Of a DNA stretch of 64,000 bases, positions 12,986 through 24,500 are shown in pieces. Source of the DNA: Hericium rajendrae (taxonomy: Eukaryota; Basidiomycota; Agaricomycetes; Russulales; Hericiaceae). A model generated the notes under the pieces. That model was not told the origin of the DNA. It worked only from the letters and a program-made list of their open reading frames with translations, and did not search any database. Where the stretch lies: the NCBI GenBank assembly GCA_033439255.1, contig CM065889.1:1426001-1490000 (forward strand), read 5' to 3'. Made by a program: the position numbers and the translations under genes. Each line of letters begins with the position of its first letter. Positions within the stretch are counted from its first letter, which is position 1.

Positions 12986-13287
12986 AAACCTGGATCACGG
13001 AGGATCATTAAAATTGAAATTGTTGGATCGTAATCTTGATACATTTGAAAATAAGCCTGCACCTTACTACATTCACAAAGAACATAGATCGGATTGTGCT
13101 GCTATGAATCTAGACGATCTTGTTGTTAATGCTGACCAATAGAAAAAACAGAGTCAGAATCAGACCACATCGTAATTTTGAATGCTCCGGTCTATCCTTT
13201 GCAGTTCTGCCGTCCTATCCTATCTTTCTTCTTTTTCCTCCTCTAAGGATTGCTTTCATTATCCATACGTTCTACGCATCATTTAAG

Positions 13288-14538
13288 ATGTCTCTACCTT
13301 TGATTGAGTTTTTAGACAAGCCAGATTGCCATAAGTGATTAGTGTTTTGTCTCTGTATGGTTTGTCGAATGAATATGTAGGAGCACATCTTATGAAGATC
13401 AGTGATGATGCTGTAAAGCAGTTACCACGTCATCTTCAACTCAGCAATATGTCTGATGTGCGTATTCATACCTTACTATTGTTGGGATTCAGCTAACTAG
13501 CTTTGTTAGATGAAGTTCTTGAGAGAGAACTATGTCGCACATAAAGCCGTAGATGGATCTGCAAAGGTTGTGTTGCGAAACTCGGATCTTGATGCAGAGA
13601 TGGAGGAAGCCGTCTGGGAAGGACAAGGTGTCTTGTTAGACTATGACTTGCCACCAATTTTGGATCGCAACAGGTGTGTTATTATCTGCTTTTGTCGTCT
13701 TTCTCTTTGCTTAAAAACATATGACAGTCTACCTACGAAGATCATTTGGGCGAAACAGAGCGTTCGCCTACTAGGAATAGGATCTCCTCTCTTTGATCAA
13801 TCAGTTGCCGGTGTTGCAGCTATCCATCGTCTCATAGATAGCATCTATTCTGTGAAGGGTCTCAGACCATGGGTTCCTGATCAAGTTGAGAGTCATGCAA
13901 GCCTTAGCTTTGCCAACCGTTACGTCACTCCTCTCTCACTTGTCAACGGCTCAAGTCCTGTACCCTTTGGGGACGTCGTGGATCCACAAGGCCTCTTGCT
14001 ACTGGCCACATCTACTGCAGGTGCTCATCTTGATGATAATAAGGTTGAGTACTATGAAAGAAAGTGGAACAGCACGTACGTCAACTCTATGCCGACTCTT
14101 GCATTGTATTTTACTAATGTTAAAACCTCTAGATCTTCTGATTATCACTATATCACCATTGATCCAGCTATCATTCGACCTGGTCAGATTGTTCAGGTGC
14201 AAGTGTCTTTTGTTACGGTACCTCTGTCTGGAAAAAAAGGGTTGTATCAGATGGCATGCAAGTTGCGATCTGTAGCTATTCTTGATCGTCAATTGCAAGA
14301 GGTAAATTTGTTTGTATCTTTGTATAGATGACACTTACAGATAGATTGTTACTAGGCCTATGATATGCAAGCATACTCTATTGAGTTTCAGAAGAAGGCA
14401 TCTCCTCCAAAGGTATTGAAAAGGTGCATTGGATATGTGGTCTCAGTTGACGCTATGTCAAGAGAGGTGAAGAAGACAAAGAGCACGGTTGTAGAAGGCT
14501 TAGAGGACACCTTTATGCAAGATTCTAGTTCTGCGTAG
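13288..14538 (+). CDS. Unknown multi-exon cargo protein 2
   Basis: Not assigned to a family. Exons read as 13288-13457, 13510-13673, 13728 to about 14077, about 14133-14299, and about 14356-14538 (TAG). Introns are 50-57 nt with clear GT and AG ends, and the frame is kept at the last four joins. Exon 1 (MSLPLIEFLDKPDCHK) meets a TGA at about 13336, but a one-base shift reopens it into SVLSLYGLSNEYVGAHLMKI, so a small indel or misread is likely. The central part has LLGIGSPLFDQSVAGVAAIH and a C-terminal segment RPGQIVQVQVSFVTVPLSGK followed by ACKLRSVAILD. It is divergent from cargo gene 1, with the tandem repeat between them. No enzyme motif is visible. Confidence 0.6.
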
Positions 14539-14661
14539 ATCAATATTGTTTGTCGTGAAGTGTTTTTTTTGGATTGTCTGTACACAGGATACCTATTCAA
14601 TATTTCATTCCATCCATCTGTCACGAGTTACTATAAGACAGATCAAATCAGAGTTGATCAC

Positions 14662-16923
14662 TTATAAATATATAAGACATCTTACCAACTGCTCTAACCC
14701 AAAGTTCCACAGTCGAGATACTTTACATAAAGTATGTTCTAGCATAATAGGATCAAACACCATCTTCTCTTTCTCTTCTATAGTCAGCTGTGCATCTAGA
14801 AAATGAAATAGCAAAACAAATGCATCTTTGATGACCATCTTGTTTTTCTCCTTAGGATGGATCAATTGTAATTTTGCTAGGCCTTTCAGTGCTCCTGCTT
14901 GGATCTCTGATATAAGTTCACCCATATCATACTCTGATGGCATATCAATGACATCTGTATAAGCATAGTCTGCAGTGAGAAGATAAGCCACAAGTGGTCC
15001 AAAGCCATAGAACATGACTTCATTTGTTTTGGACTTTTTGTTTTTGATGCACTTGTAAAATGCTGCAAAGGAGCAATGTGCTGTTCTTTCCACCAAATTC
15101 TTCCATTCTATGTTTGCTGCCCTCCAATATTTCTCTGCATGTTCAACGCTACGCTGGGTTGGACAACCATAAGCTGTGGTGTCGCAGAAATAATTTGAGG
15201 ATTTATTGGATTTAAGGCTGTCATAACAGGCTGACCAGTCTTCTAGGTCTGAAAACATGGCTTTCTGATCCAAGACAAACTGGCAACCATAAGTGATGCC
15301 ATGGAAGATCAGAGCACTGATAAATCCAGCTTGAGAGTGAACATTTGTTGGCGAAAAAGGAGTATCATCTTCTCTCATCCTCACAAGGCTTGGTGCACGC
15401 TGACGAAAGGGAAGATAATGGTCAAGTCGTGTAGCCATTTTTGTAAGGAGGGCATGATGTTCTGAAGGTGCACATTCTAGATCACCTGTAAAGGACAGCT
15501 CATTCTCCAAGGAACATCTATCCAGGAAGAATACAGCTGCATGCAGAAACTTTAAACATTTTGTGTAGCCAAGTGGAGGATGAGAAAATAGAGGAGGATG
15601 TGGTGAAGGGGAATGTCTCTCTTCAGACTGACTAGCAGTAGAGGGAATTGGCAAGGTCTCAATATGTTTACGAGCATCTTTGTTGAAACCGGAATATTGA
15701 TCACAAACATCATTGATGGACATCAGAAGTTTATGCTCCTCGGTGTCTGGTATGACAATAGCATGATGAGATAGCCAAGTTGAAAAATGTTGTAAATCAT
15801 CTTGAGATACGGAGCGCCATAGCTTTTTCTTTGCCACCATTGAACTAAATCCACAGAAGAGAACAAAAGTCTTTTCCAAGTAAAGAATCTCTATCCCTGT
15901 TTATCATGATGAGATATTATAAAATATTACTATTGATATATAAACATACCTGCAATAGAGACTAAATTCTGTACAAATACTGCTTGAGCAACAGCATGAG
16001 GAGAGACGGTTTGATCAGGATTTAACCATTGTCCTAAAGTCATTCGTAAAGATTGGTGAAGAAACTGTTTTCGAGGGCTAAAGTCAACAGAGCTGAGATC
16101 ATTGCGACAAGGTGGGAGACAAATAACACTGGGCACAGTAGAAAGATTTGAAGTAAAATGGGATGGTGTCAGAGTGATATTGCATGAATTAGTTGCATTA
16201 GCAGCAGCCAACAATATTCGCCCAAGCTTCACAATCCAGTTTTCTTCATCCTCAGCATGGACATTCAAGACTTGATCTGCATAGTAGCTTGCAATATGAT
16301 CAATCCATAGCCATGCTGTCATATGAGACATCATGACTATAAATTGATTGCAACGAGTGTCTAGAGATTGAAGTGCAATGTTATGAAGAAGATCAGAAAT
16401 GTTTTGTAGGCCTTTCTGAACTGAAGGCAAAGGATCCAGACATCCAGGAGTGCATTTTTTAATAGCTGTTGCCATGTTGCTGAGGCTGATATGTGTAGAT
16501 GGCCCCACAACATAACTAGAGGAGGATGCAAGAATGGAGTTCCTATGAGTAGAGAGTGCTTCCAAGTCATTTTTGAGTGATTCTACTGAAAAGTATTCTG
16601 CTCTTGATGTTAGACTCATATTGTTAACTAAAAAAAAAATTCTCCATACCTTTCCATCGTAAAATAGAAGAAAGTGAAATACCATCTCTATCATCAGATT
16701 CTTTTGAGGAAAGCATATCTTTAAAGCACTCTTGGCTCCAAGATAGGGTCTTCTCCACATTTGCAAGGCTTTTTTGTACTTGATCAGCACTGTTCTCCTC
16801 TTCTTGTTCATCTTCATTTTCCTGTTCTTCATCATCATGTTGTTCATCTTCATCTTGCCACTGATCTTCATCTGAAGCATCTCTCATTTCTTCATCTTCA
16901 TCTTGGTCTTCATCTGATCTCAT
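14662..16923 (-). CDS. Unknown acidic cargo protein 3
   Basis: Three exons read on the minus strand: 16923-16649, 16600-15950 and 15896-14662, with introns of 48 and about 53 nt that keep the frame. The product is about 720 residues. It begins with a highly acidic stretch (MRSDEDQDEDEEMRDASDED onwards), followed by a helical-looking region with no recognised catalytic motif (SRKQ-type and HFSTWLSHHAIVIP segments). The start lies about 90 bp downstream of the TET-like gene stop on the same strand. A fused gene is possible, because splice-like signals exist between them. Acidic leaders are common in nuclear chromatin proteins, but no function is claimed. Confidence 0.6.
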
Positions 16924-17011
16924 ACTATGCTCAGTATGTAATAATTATGTTATATGTAATTGTTAAAAACTAACATGCATAATTCACCCTATGGCACAAT
17001 CTCTTGCTTCT

Positions 17012-19399
17012 TCATATTCCTTCTTCATTGTCATCTTCTCTGGTCCTTTTCTTTCCTTTGTCTGATGTTTTTTGCTTATATGGAGAAATAAGTGCATCTG
17101 CTACCAATCGTATTTTCTTGTTTATGTTGGAACGTGTTTTCAAACTGCCAACAGAAAAGTGCTTAGGTTTGCGTAGTTTTGCTATTACAAAGATAAAATG
17201 TTGAGCAATTAGTCTTAGCTAATACACCATAAGTTAATTACTACCTGGCTTAGATCTTGTATAGGCCTTTGTCTTTCCTATATAAAAGATAATTTAGTTG
17301 AATCTCTTTTATATCAAAAAAATGTAAACACACCTCCCAAATAACTACCACCTAACACCTGAGACTCTAATGGATTATCTGGATCAATGAATAGCTTTGG
17401 GAAAGACTTGTGATTGCTGGGCATAAGATTGTAGTTTTGAATTAACCATTCTTTCCATCTTTTCAGGACAGGATGTCTTGGATCTTCTACCACTTCTTGG
17501 CCATTTGTAGCAGATGGAACCACAGTGATAGGAATAGTATCAATGTTATCGATATGCACTGCAACTTGACCAGGTGCTAGAGCCCAAGTTTTTGCAACAT
17601 ATTGATGAGATGAATTTGAATCTGCTGATTTGATGCTAAAAGCAGAGACAAACTTGTCAACATCAATTTGAACCTATAGAGTGAAATATCAATAATCAAC
17701 AAAATAATCAAGTAAGAACAACAAACTTGAAGCTTGGGCCAGATCTGTGCACATATGAAAATACACAACAACAGAAGATGTCGTACAATAAAATCAAGTA
17801 AGGAGTCAGGCTGCATGATGATGTGTCCATCTCTAGCCCAGCTACCCTTGCCAGCATTGACGGGATTATCTGTAGTGTCACTTCTATCCTCTGGACTACA
17901 TTTACAAAGATAAATCAATATATATAGCTTTAATATTACAAGTAGAACTCACTAATATCTAACCTCAGGACCTAAAGGTAAAAAGCCTTCCTTTGATGAT
18001 TTTGAGGACCAAGCGCACAAAGGTAAGATGCCTTTCATATCATACAAGATATCATTTGGATAACCAATAGCATTGAGGCGAACTGTAGTCTTCAAGGCCG
18101 ATGTTGATGTTCCTAAAGGAGCCTTTGGAGAAGTACCACCATGCATAAGCAAGCCTGAAAAATAACAAGCCAAAGTATCCTCTAGCACGATGAAAACACC
18201 AAGCTCTAGCAAGTGAAAGCGACCAGGATCGTATCCATTTTTAGGATACTTGGAATGAGAAACCATAGCAGTAAAAGCTCCAAGGGCATCATATCCATCT
18301 TTATGTTTGCCACCATAATGACCAAGGATAGATGCAAGATCCACATCTATGTAGATATTAGTTTTGAATCTTTGTTATATTCATTTTAATTTTACTAACC
18401 TGCTTCAGAAGTAGTGGCATTTGAGATATTTACTTGCATGGCCTGGGTCATAAAATTGTCTGACGATCCAATTTTGGGAAAAGGATGCAAGTCTGCAAAA
18501 GACTGAACATAATTTTGTATGCCTGGCAAGCATTTATAGCCCTCTGAAAACAAGCCAGTAGTTGCCTATACAGCTTTAGCCAAATTGATATCAGAAAGAT
18601 CTTATAAACCTACATCCAATAGTTCTTTAGACATCTTCTGTGCATCTGTCAACTCTCCACCTTTCTCTAACTTGCCATTTTTTGAAGGCGCAAAAAGATG
18701 TGGTGGCTTTTGATGGGTTGGTCCAATCTGATATGTTCTACCGGATTTGTCTGGCAAGATACCAGTACGCTCAAAAGCAGTACCACCCATTAATGTTTTA
18801 GAATCTGAATCTCAAATAGGCATTGATGCTGTACTCTCCTCCTCTTCTCCAAGAGCATTTTCCAATGCCTGTTGCAAATGCTCCATTTTTTCTGAAGAGA
18901 AAAATTTTCTATCACATAAAGTTCTTGAATTAGTATAGTGATACCAAGCTAAAAAGTTTAAACAACATACCCTGCTATCATGGTTCCCTGAAAAAGATCC
19001 TTCTTGCCTGTCACATCTCCATCTTGTTGCGATCGTACAAACACCATGTCACCAGAATTCAACTGAATCAAGCCTGACAAATATTATTTCTATTAGTAGC
19101 TGTATAAAAATGTGAGCAAAATACTCACCAAATTTGTCTTTCATCTCTCTCAAGGTACCCCGAGGTACTCCAACCCGAGCTGCATACTCCGCATTTTTCT
19201 GCTTGCCTGCTGAACTTGTATCCACTATGCACACATATGTTGTACCATCCTTGAATGTATTGTACAAAGGATCGTCGCTATTCAAAAAGTTCTTTGCATG
19301 CAGAGGATGATCTGGCCGTATGCCAATAGGAGGAAGTTCAGAATCTCGACCATGTAATTGTAATGATTTTAGATCATGTGGTAGAGTTTGAGAAGTCAT
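17012..19399 (-). CDS. TET/JBP-like 2OG-Fe(II) dioxygenase (one in-frame stop)
   Basis: Members of the TET/JBP family oxidise 5-methylcytosine or thymine in DNA. The start at 19399 is MTSQTLPHDLKSLQLHG. The protein is spread over about nine exons. The core at about 18340-18090 has GHYGGKHKDGYD (an H-x-D metal motif), VSHSKYPKNGYDPGRFHLLE, then FSGLLMHGGTSPKAP giving the distal His, and TTVRLNAIGYP with an Arg placed to bind 2-oxoglutarate. A basic tail (RSNINKKIRLVAD, KGKKRTRED) ends at TGA 17014-17012. An in-frame TGA at 18814-18812, in the exon carrying LGEEEESTASMPI, cuts the N-terminal part from the core; the frame is open on both sides. The family call rests on motif order and resemblance to fungal TET/JBP proteins. 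Another 2OG-Fe(II) branch is possible. Confidence 0.65.
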
Positions 19400-20043
19400 A
19401 ACTATATTTATTATAATTTATATCAATCCTAGTACTTGCAAACAATATGAGAGAAGTTGACTTACTATAGAAAAAAGCACTAAAAATGTCAAATTGAAAT
19501 ATTTTTATTGTTGTTGTTGAAAAGTAGCTATTTATTGCTCTATCTTTAGCTTTAGGCCCATATGGATAGACCAATTAGATTCACTCCAAAAAGAATCACT
19601 TAAAAAGAAGTACCTACCGCGTACCGAACTGACCGAACTGCTCAAACCCCACAAAAAGCTCCAAAGATGCCACCAATGTTAGGGGTCGACTCTTTGCTAT
19701 TGAGACCTCTGTCTATAATAACATTAGCATATACATATACATATGATATAAGGAAAATATAGCTTACTATCAAGATAAACAGCTAAAAGGAAGCACTCAG
19801 CTCCGACAGTATACCAAAAGTACTCAAAATGCCGGTGAATTGACAATCCACACTCGGATTGCTAAAGATAGTAGGTGTTATGATTTATTTTAGCCATTTT
19901 ATACATCTATACAAAGATTATAAGAATAATTAGACTCACCGCTAAAGAAAACCACGAAGAAGACGAGATTTGAGCACTGTTGTCGAGATGACGGGAAGAA
20001 GTAAGGAGCCTGGCAGCAAGCGCCCGCTAAGCGCCCGCAGCGT
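19400..20043. other. Non-coding stretch upstream of the TET-like gene
   Basis: AT-rich, with several splice-like signals on the minus strand and a short open stretch (YGPKAKDRAINS near 19550) that may be 5' untranslated or an upstream exon. No independent gene can be supported. Confidence 0.35.
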
Positions 20044-20125
20044 CCGCAGCACGGGCGAAATGACGTACTCCCGTCCCATGACATCACCAGGGGGACGGCA
20101 GTACGTCATTTCGCCCATGCTGCGG
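20044..20125. repeat. Long near-perfect hairpin between the dioxygenase genes
   Basis: The arms CCGCAGCACGGGCGAAATGA... (20044-20069) and the complement at 20100-20125 pair over about 26 bp with one mismatch. An inner CCGTCCC/GGGGACGG extends the stem toward a small loop around 20078-20090. GC-rich compared with its surroundings. Confidence 0.8.
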
Positions 20126-20159
20126 ATTACGTAAGGCCCGATCGTGATTTCCAGCGCAA

Positions 20160-20330
20160 GTCCTCTCTCTTGCTCTTTCTCTGGTAAGTACTCGTTCTTC
20201 TCGCAGAGTTGGGGCTTGGTGGAACGTCGGGAGGGTTTGCGGAGCACTCCGGTAAGTAATAAAACTTCTCATTTCAATCTATTTACTAATGATGAGCACC
20301 AACTCGCTCGTTTCGAGCGAGTTGGTGCTC
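20160..20330 (+). other. Leader, intron and hairpin module inside the Helentron
   Basis: A CT-rich leader (20160-20180) is followed by two GTAAGT donor sites (20183 and 20252). The second intron, 20252-20296, has TACTAATGATGAG at its end. Straddling the acceptor is a hairpin at 20294-20330 with a perfect 17-bp stem (GAGCACCAACTCGCTCG and its complement) and a TTT loop. This is the same architecture as the modules at 1513 and 44400-62618. Confidence 0.6.
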
Positions 20331-21370
20331 GTTTGAATCCCATCCCTCCCCCCTCCCTCCGACCTCATTCATTGCCCCCCGGGGCTCGCGCGCCGGGCCC
20401 AACGGCCTGATTGAGGTCCAACGACCTCGCGAATGGCTCGACCGCGCTCCGTTCCGGCCCAACGGCCTCACTTCCGGCCCCGGGGCTTCGAGCACTGCTC
20501 AGGGCAGTTGCAGCTGGCGTTTTGCCAGCTGCGTAAGGTGCGTAGACCTTCCACATCATACAGATGCAGAAACGTCGCCAAACGGCGACGTTTCTGCATC
20601 TGTATGACCCGGGTCAGGTTCTGCACGGTGCGGGTAGCTCCCGCATGCCGTGCAGGACCAGAAACGTCACCTTTTGGTGACGTTTCTAGCTGTGCACGAC
20701 ACGTTTCGTGTCCAGGGCGTGTGGGTAGCACCCACACGTCGTACAGGCCCTAAATCGCGACCGTTTGGTCAGGGCGTTTTGGGTCTGTACGGTCCCAGAC
20801 TTCTTGTGCACGGTGCGGGTAGCTCCCGCATGCCGTGCAGGGCCAGAAACGTCACCGTTCGGTGACGTTTCTAGCCCTGTGCGACAGGTTCATGTCCGGG
20901 ACGTGTGGGTAACACCCACACGTCGTACAGACCCTAAATCGCGACCGTTTGGTCGCGATTTTGGGTCCGTACGACCCGGACTTGTTCTCCATGGTACAGG
21001 GATAGAAACGTCACCGTTCGGTGACGTTTCTAGTCCTGTACGAGTTGCTTTGTGTCCGGGGCGTGTGGGTAGCACCCACACATCATATGGACCCAAAATT
21101 GCGGCCGTTTGCCGCCATTTTGGGTCTATACGACCCGGACTTGTTCTGCATGGTGCAGGACTGGAAATGTCACCGTTTGGTGACGTTTCTAGCCCTGTAC
21201 GAGAGGGTTTGCATCCAGGGCGTGTGGGTAGTACCCACACGTCGTGCTGGCCCAAAATTGCGACCGTTTGGTTGTGATTTTGGGTCAGACTTCTGATGCT
21301 GGTGTGGGTATGCCCCACACGTCGTGCAGCTCGAAATCATGACCGTTTGGTCTCGATTTCGAGTCTGTAC
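20331..21370. repeat. Dense array of short hairpins
   Basis: At least a dozen perfect or near-perfect stem-loops follow one another with little spacing. One type is an AGAAACGTCACCNTTNGGTG-like stem completed by ACGTTTCT (about 20570, 20663, 20846, 21005, 21167). Another is a GTGTGGGTAGCACCCACAC-like stem (about 20721, 20904, 21064, 21223, 21303). A third is a CGCGACCGTTTGGTCGCG-like stem (20750, 20940, 21100, 21260, 21337). The first member at 20562-20601 is a 40-bp palindrome (ATGCAGAAACGTCGCC, AAAC-type centre, complement). Open frames on both strands here are by-products of the repeat. Confidence 0.8.
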
Positions 21371-21468
21371 GTTTCAATCTAATTATAAACTACGTAGCAC
21401 AGTTATCGTATTGTATATTAGACACTTTAAATAAAATTTGTTTCTTTTTTTTTCTCGCAATTCTGAGG

Positions 21469-21516
21469 GATCACGTGCGACAGCGAGGACGGTCGGGCTC
21501 GCTGTCGCACATGATC
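21469..21516. repeat. Hairpin upstream of the JmjC-like gene
   Basis: GATCACGTGCGACAGCGAG (21469-21487) pairs with CTCGCTGTCGCACATGATC (21498-21516) with one mismatch and a 10-nt loop. It lies about 170 bp before the start codon of the JmjC-like gene, in its likely promoter. Confidence 0.75.
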
Positions 21517-24500
21517 AAAGATGTCATGTGATCATGTTGGCTTTCAGCCACCCGGCCTTATTGCTGCCACACCTCTCTTGCTCTCTGCTGTCATCTCTGC
21601 TACAGACAAGGTAAGCTTCCACTCTCTCTTGTCCTATGTTAATGGTGCATCTAACCTTCTGTAGACCTCATCTAATCTTCACAATCATGGCTTCCAAGTC
21701 AGCACAGTCAGATTTCAGGTATGACCCCTAAACTCATTCTTGATCTGCTATCTGATTTTACTGATGCTTTGTCAGCTGGATACCAGCCAAAGAGTTTGCT
21801 AAAACCAAACCTCCACTGGTCTCAGAGACTGTAAATAAGGCACAAGCTGAGAATGTAGATTTCAGACAAGAAGCAAAGTTGCTCCAAGCATTGCCTTGGT
21901 TCAATGGTGATATCTTGACCATCTTCACACTCAAGACCCTCTTGCAGTGGAGGCATGTCAATCCTCCAACCAAAGAGGACTTGAAGACTTTAGTTCTGGC
22001 AGATCAGGTTGTCGAAGACAAGTTGTTGGACGTGTATGAGGTAATGTTGTACTCTTTATTCGAGTTCCGATGTTGTGTATTAAATATATTCTAGAAATTT
22101 CTGACTCATATGGATGACTGGGGAAAGGAACAGTTCTATGATTTGCCTCCTCCTCAGAAAGGAAACCTGTGGAAGCTCCTGGTCGAAGGCGGTCAAAATC
22201 TAAACAATGAGCAGGACCGCCAAGCTATTTTTCATGCCGTTCTTAATATTGGTTCCAATCATCTTCCTCTGATTACCAACATCATTGCTCGCTATCAGAT
22301 TGTAGATGTCATCTGCAAGATTTATGATCTGTCACCTGCTCGAGGCCACAAGCAATTACATCTGCCTCAAGTTAGTGCATATAAGCAGCTTGTGCAGAAG
22401 GCAGGTATTCTCAAAGGGGTATGTGGTTACTTTTTCATTCTTTACTCAGTGATCTGATATATCCAAGGTTGTGGAAGATCTGAAGTCATGGCCTAGTATT
22501 ATGGAGAAGGCATACCATGCATTTCATAAAGACCTGGACCAATTGCTCCTTTTAGGGACAGAGGCCACTACATCAAGTGACAGTATCATTCTTACACCTA
22601 GTAAAGTGCTTGAAAGCTACTGGACTTCTACAACCTGGGATGATGAAGCTGCGGCCAAGATCACAAGTGCACTTGTGTGGGGTGTGGTGAAGAAAGACAA
22701 AGACAATCTAGTTTTTTCTATAATTCAGCACTTTGAAGCGGCAGCTGCTGGTCTACAAGCCATGATGAAGGTAATAAAGCTCAAATGTTGTATGTCTTGA
22801 CAAATTAATAATCTTACTTCAGACAGCTATATTTATCACAGATGAGGATACATTTTGGAAAGAGCTTTTTATGTGAGTCATAGTATTTATGCTTAATTTA
22901 TTATTTGTTCTGACCGTGATCTTGCTATAGAGATGCAAACTTATCGGATGAAGACATTGCAAAAATAGAAACTCTCAGACGTCCTAAATTTCTATCGCCT
23001 ATTCTCCTTTGCCTATCACTCTCTCCAATTGTGCTATTCTTGGGACGATCATTGTATACAGATGCTTTCAGTCGTGCTGTATATCTACAGGTATGTTTAA
23101 TATATCTATATCATTTTATCTGTTAACAATTTTATATGCATATGTTCTAGGTCTTCATTCTTTTAGGCAATGTTCAGCGAGCACCAAATCTGATCAAGTT
23201 TGAACGGATGATATGGATCACTCTGTTTGCTATTGCACGGGGTGCACTTGCTAGCATGCATGTACCTCAACTTCTTTCCTTTTGAAAAGTCCATTTTTCT
23301 CAGAAGGCAGAGGTGGCTGATGAGAGTAGCTGGTTCCAAGAGCCTGGATATGGTAGGAATTTTGAACATCACTTGTAAATTGGTTTTTACTAATATATTT
23401 TTAGGACGAGCAGAAGAGCAGTCTGATAATGCTGCATCTAATGATCAAGATGAAGATCAATTGGAAATAAATGTTGTTCTCAATGCAGAAACTCAACAAT
23501 TGGTTCAGAGTTTGTCAGAAGATCACCAACAGACTGTGGCAGCAATTGTAGCTGGACTTAACCCTAGCAAGGTAAATCCAAATACAATTGTGCGAGACCT
23601 TGTGGAAAGTTGGCAAAGCAAATCAAGTAAGTCATTATTTGTTATATATTTAATCTAATCAATCAATTCAAATGTGTGCAGGTGATGAAGAGGATGAGGA
23701 TGAGGATGAGGATGATGAAAGTAGCATTGATCAAGGTAAGTAAAAAAAATCAATTGATTCTTGGCTTGATAATCTATAATCTAATATGAATATATTTTAG
23801 CTAAAACAAAAAAGTCATTAAGGCGGAAGAAAGAGGTGAAAAAACCAGTTTACATAGAGTCTGAAGATGAGGAAGATGAGGAGCAGCAGAAGCAGAAGCA
23901 GAAAAAAGAAAAAGAGAGAAAGGAGAAGGAAAAGAAGGAGAAGGAAAAGAAAGAAAAGGAGAAGGAGAAGAAGGAGGAGAAAAAGGAAAAGGAGAAGAGG
24001 GAGAAGGAGAAGAGGGAGAAGGAGAAGAAGGAAAAAGAGAAGAGAGAGAAAGAAGAGAAGGAGAAGGAGAAGAGAGAAAAAGAAGAGAAGGAAAAGAAGA
24101 GACAGCAAGAAATCCAAGCTGAGGTAGACCCTAACAGGTTTATCAGAAATATGGAAGGCAGAAAGGAAGGTACTGGTGCACGTAGGGAGGCCATTGAGGA
24201 ACTCAAAACTAAGATGAACACACTACCCTTTCAGCTGGCTATACCATCAGTAAGCTTCTCATATCAATATCTTTGGATGCATATAAAGAACTAATCTTGT
24301 TTTAGGAAATACCTGCATTGGATAACAAACCTGCTAAGGTAAAAATGCTAAATTTATGTGAAGATTTCTATGACTAACTTGTCTAATTTTGATCAGCTGC
24401 ATTCTGAGCCTATCATGCTTCCTGCATATTGTGCAAAGAGTAATGATATAGTTCATATTTCCTACAAACCTGTTATCATGGAGGATGAGGTGAGAGATCA

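Noticed and set aside
20433-21318. Frames of 90-170 codons with repeats such as SPFGDVSS and NPNGD
   Set aside because: Translations of the hairpin array on both strands; palindromes give mirrored frames, so no gene is supported.
20294-21370. CRISPR array
   Set aside because: The repeats are themselves palindromic hairpins of several types with no unique spacers of constant length, there are no cas genes, and the genome is eukaryotic.
23818-24221. Leu/Phe/Ser-rich minus-strand frames resembling membrane proteins
   Set aside because: Antisense shadow of the Lys/Glu-rich charged helix in the JmjC-like gene.
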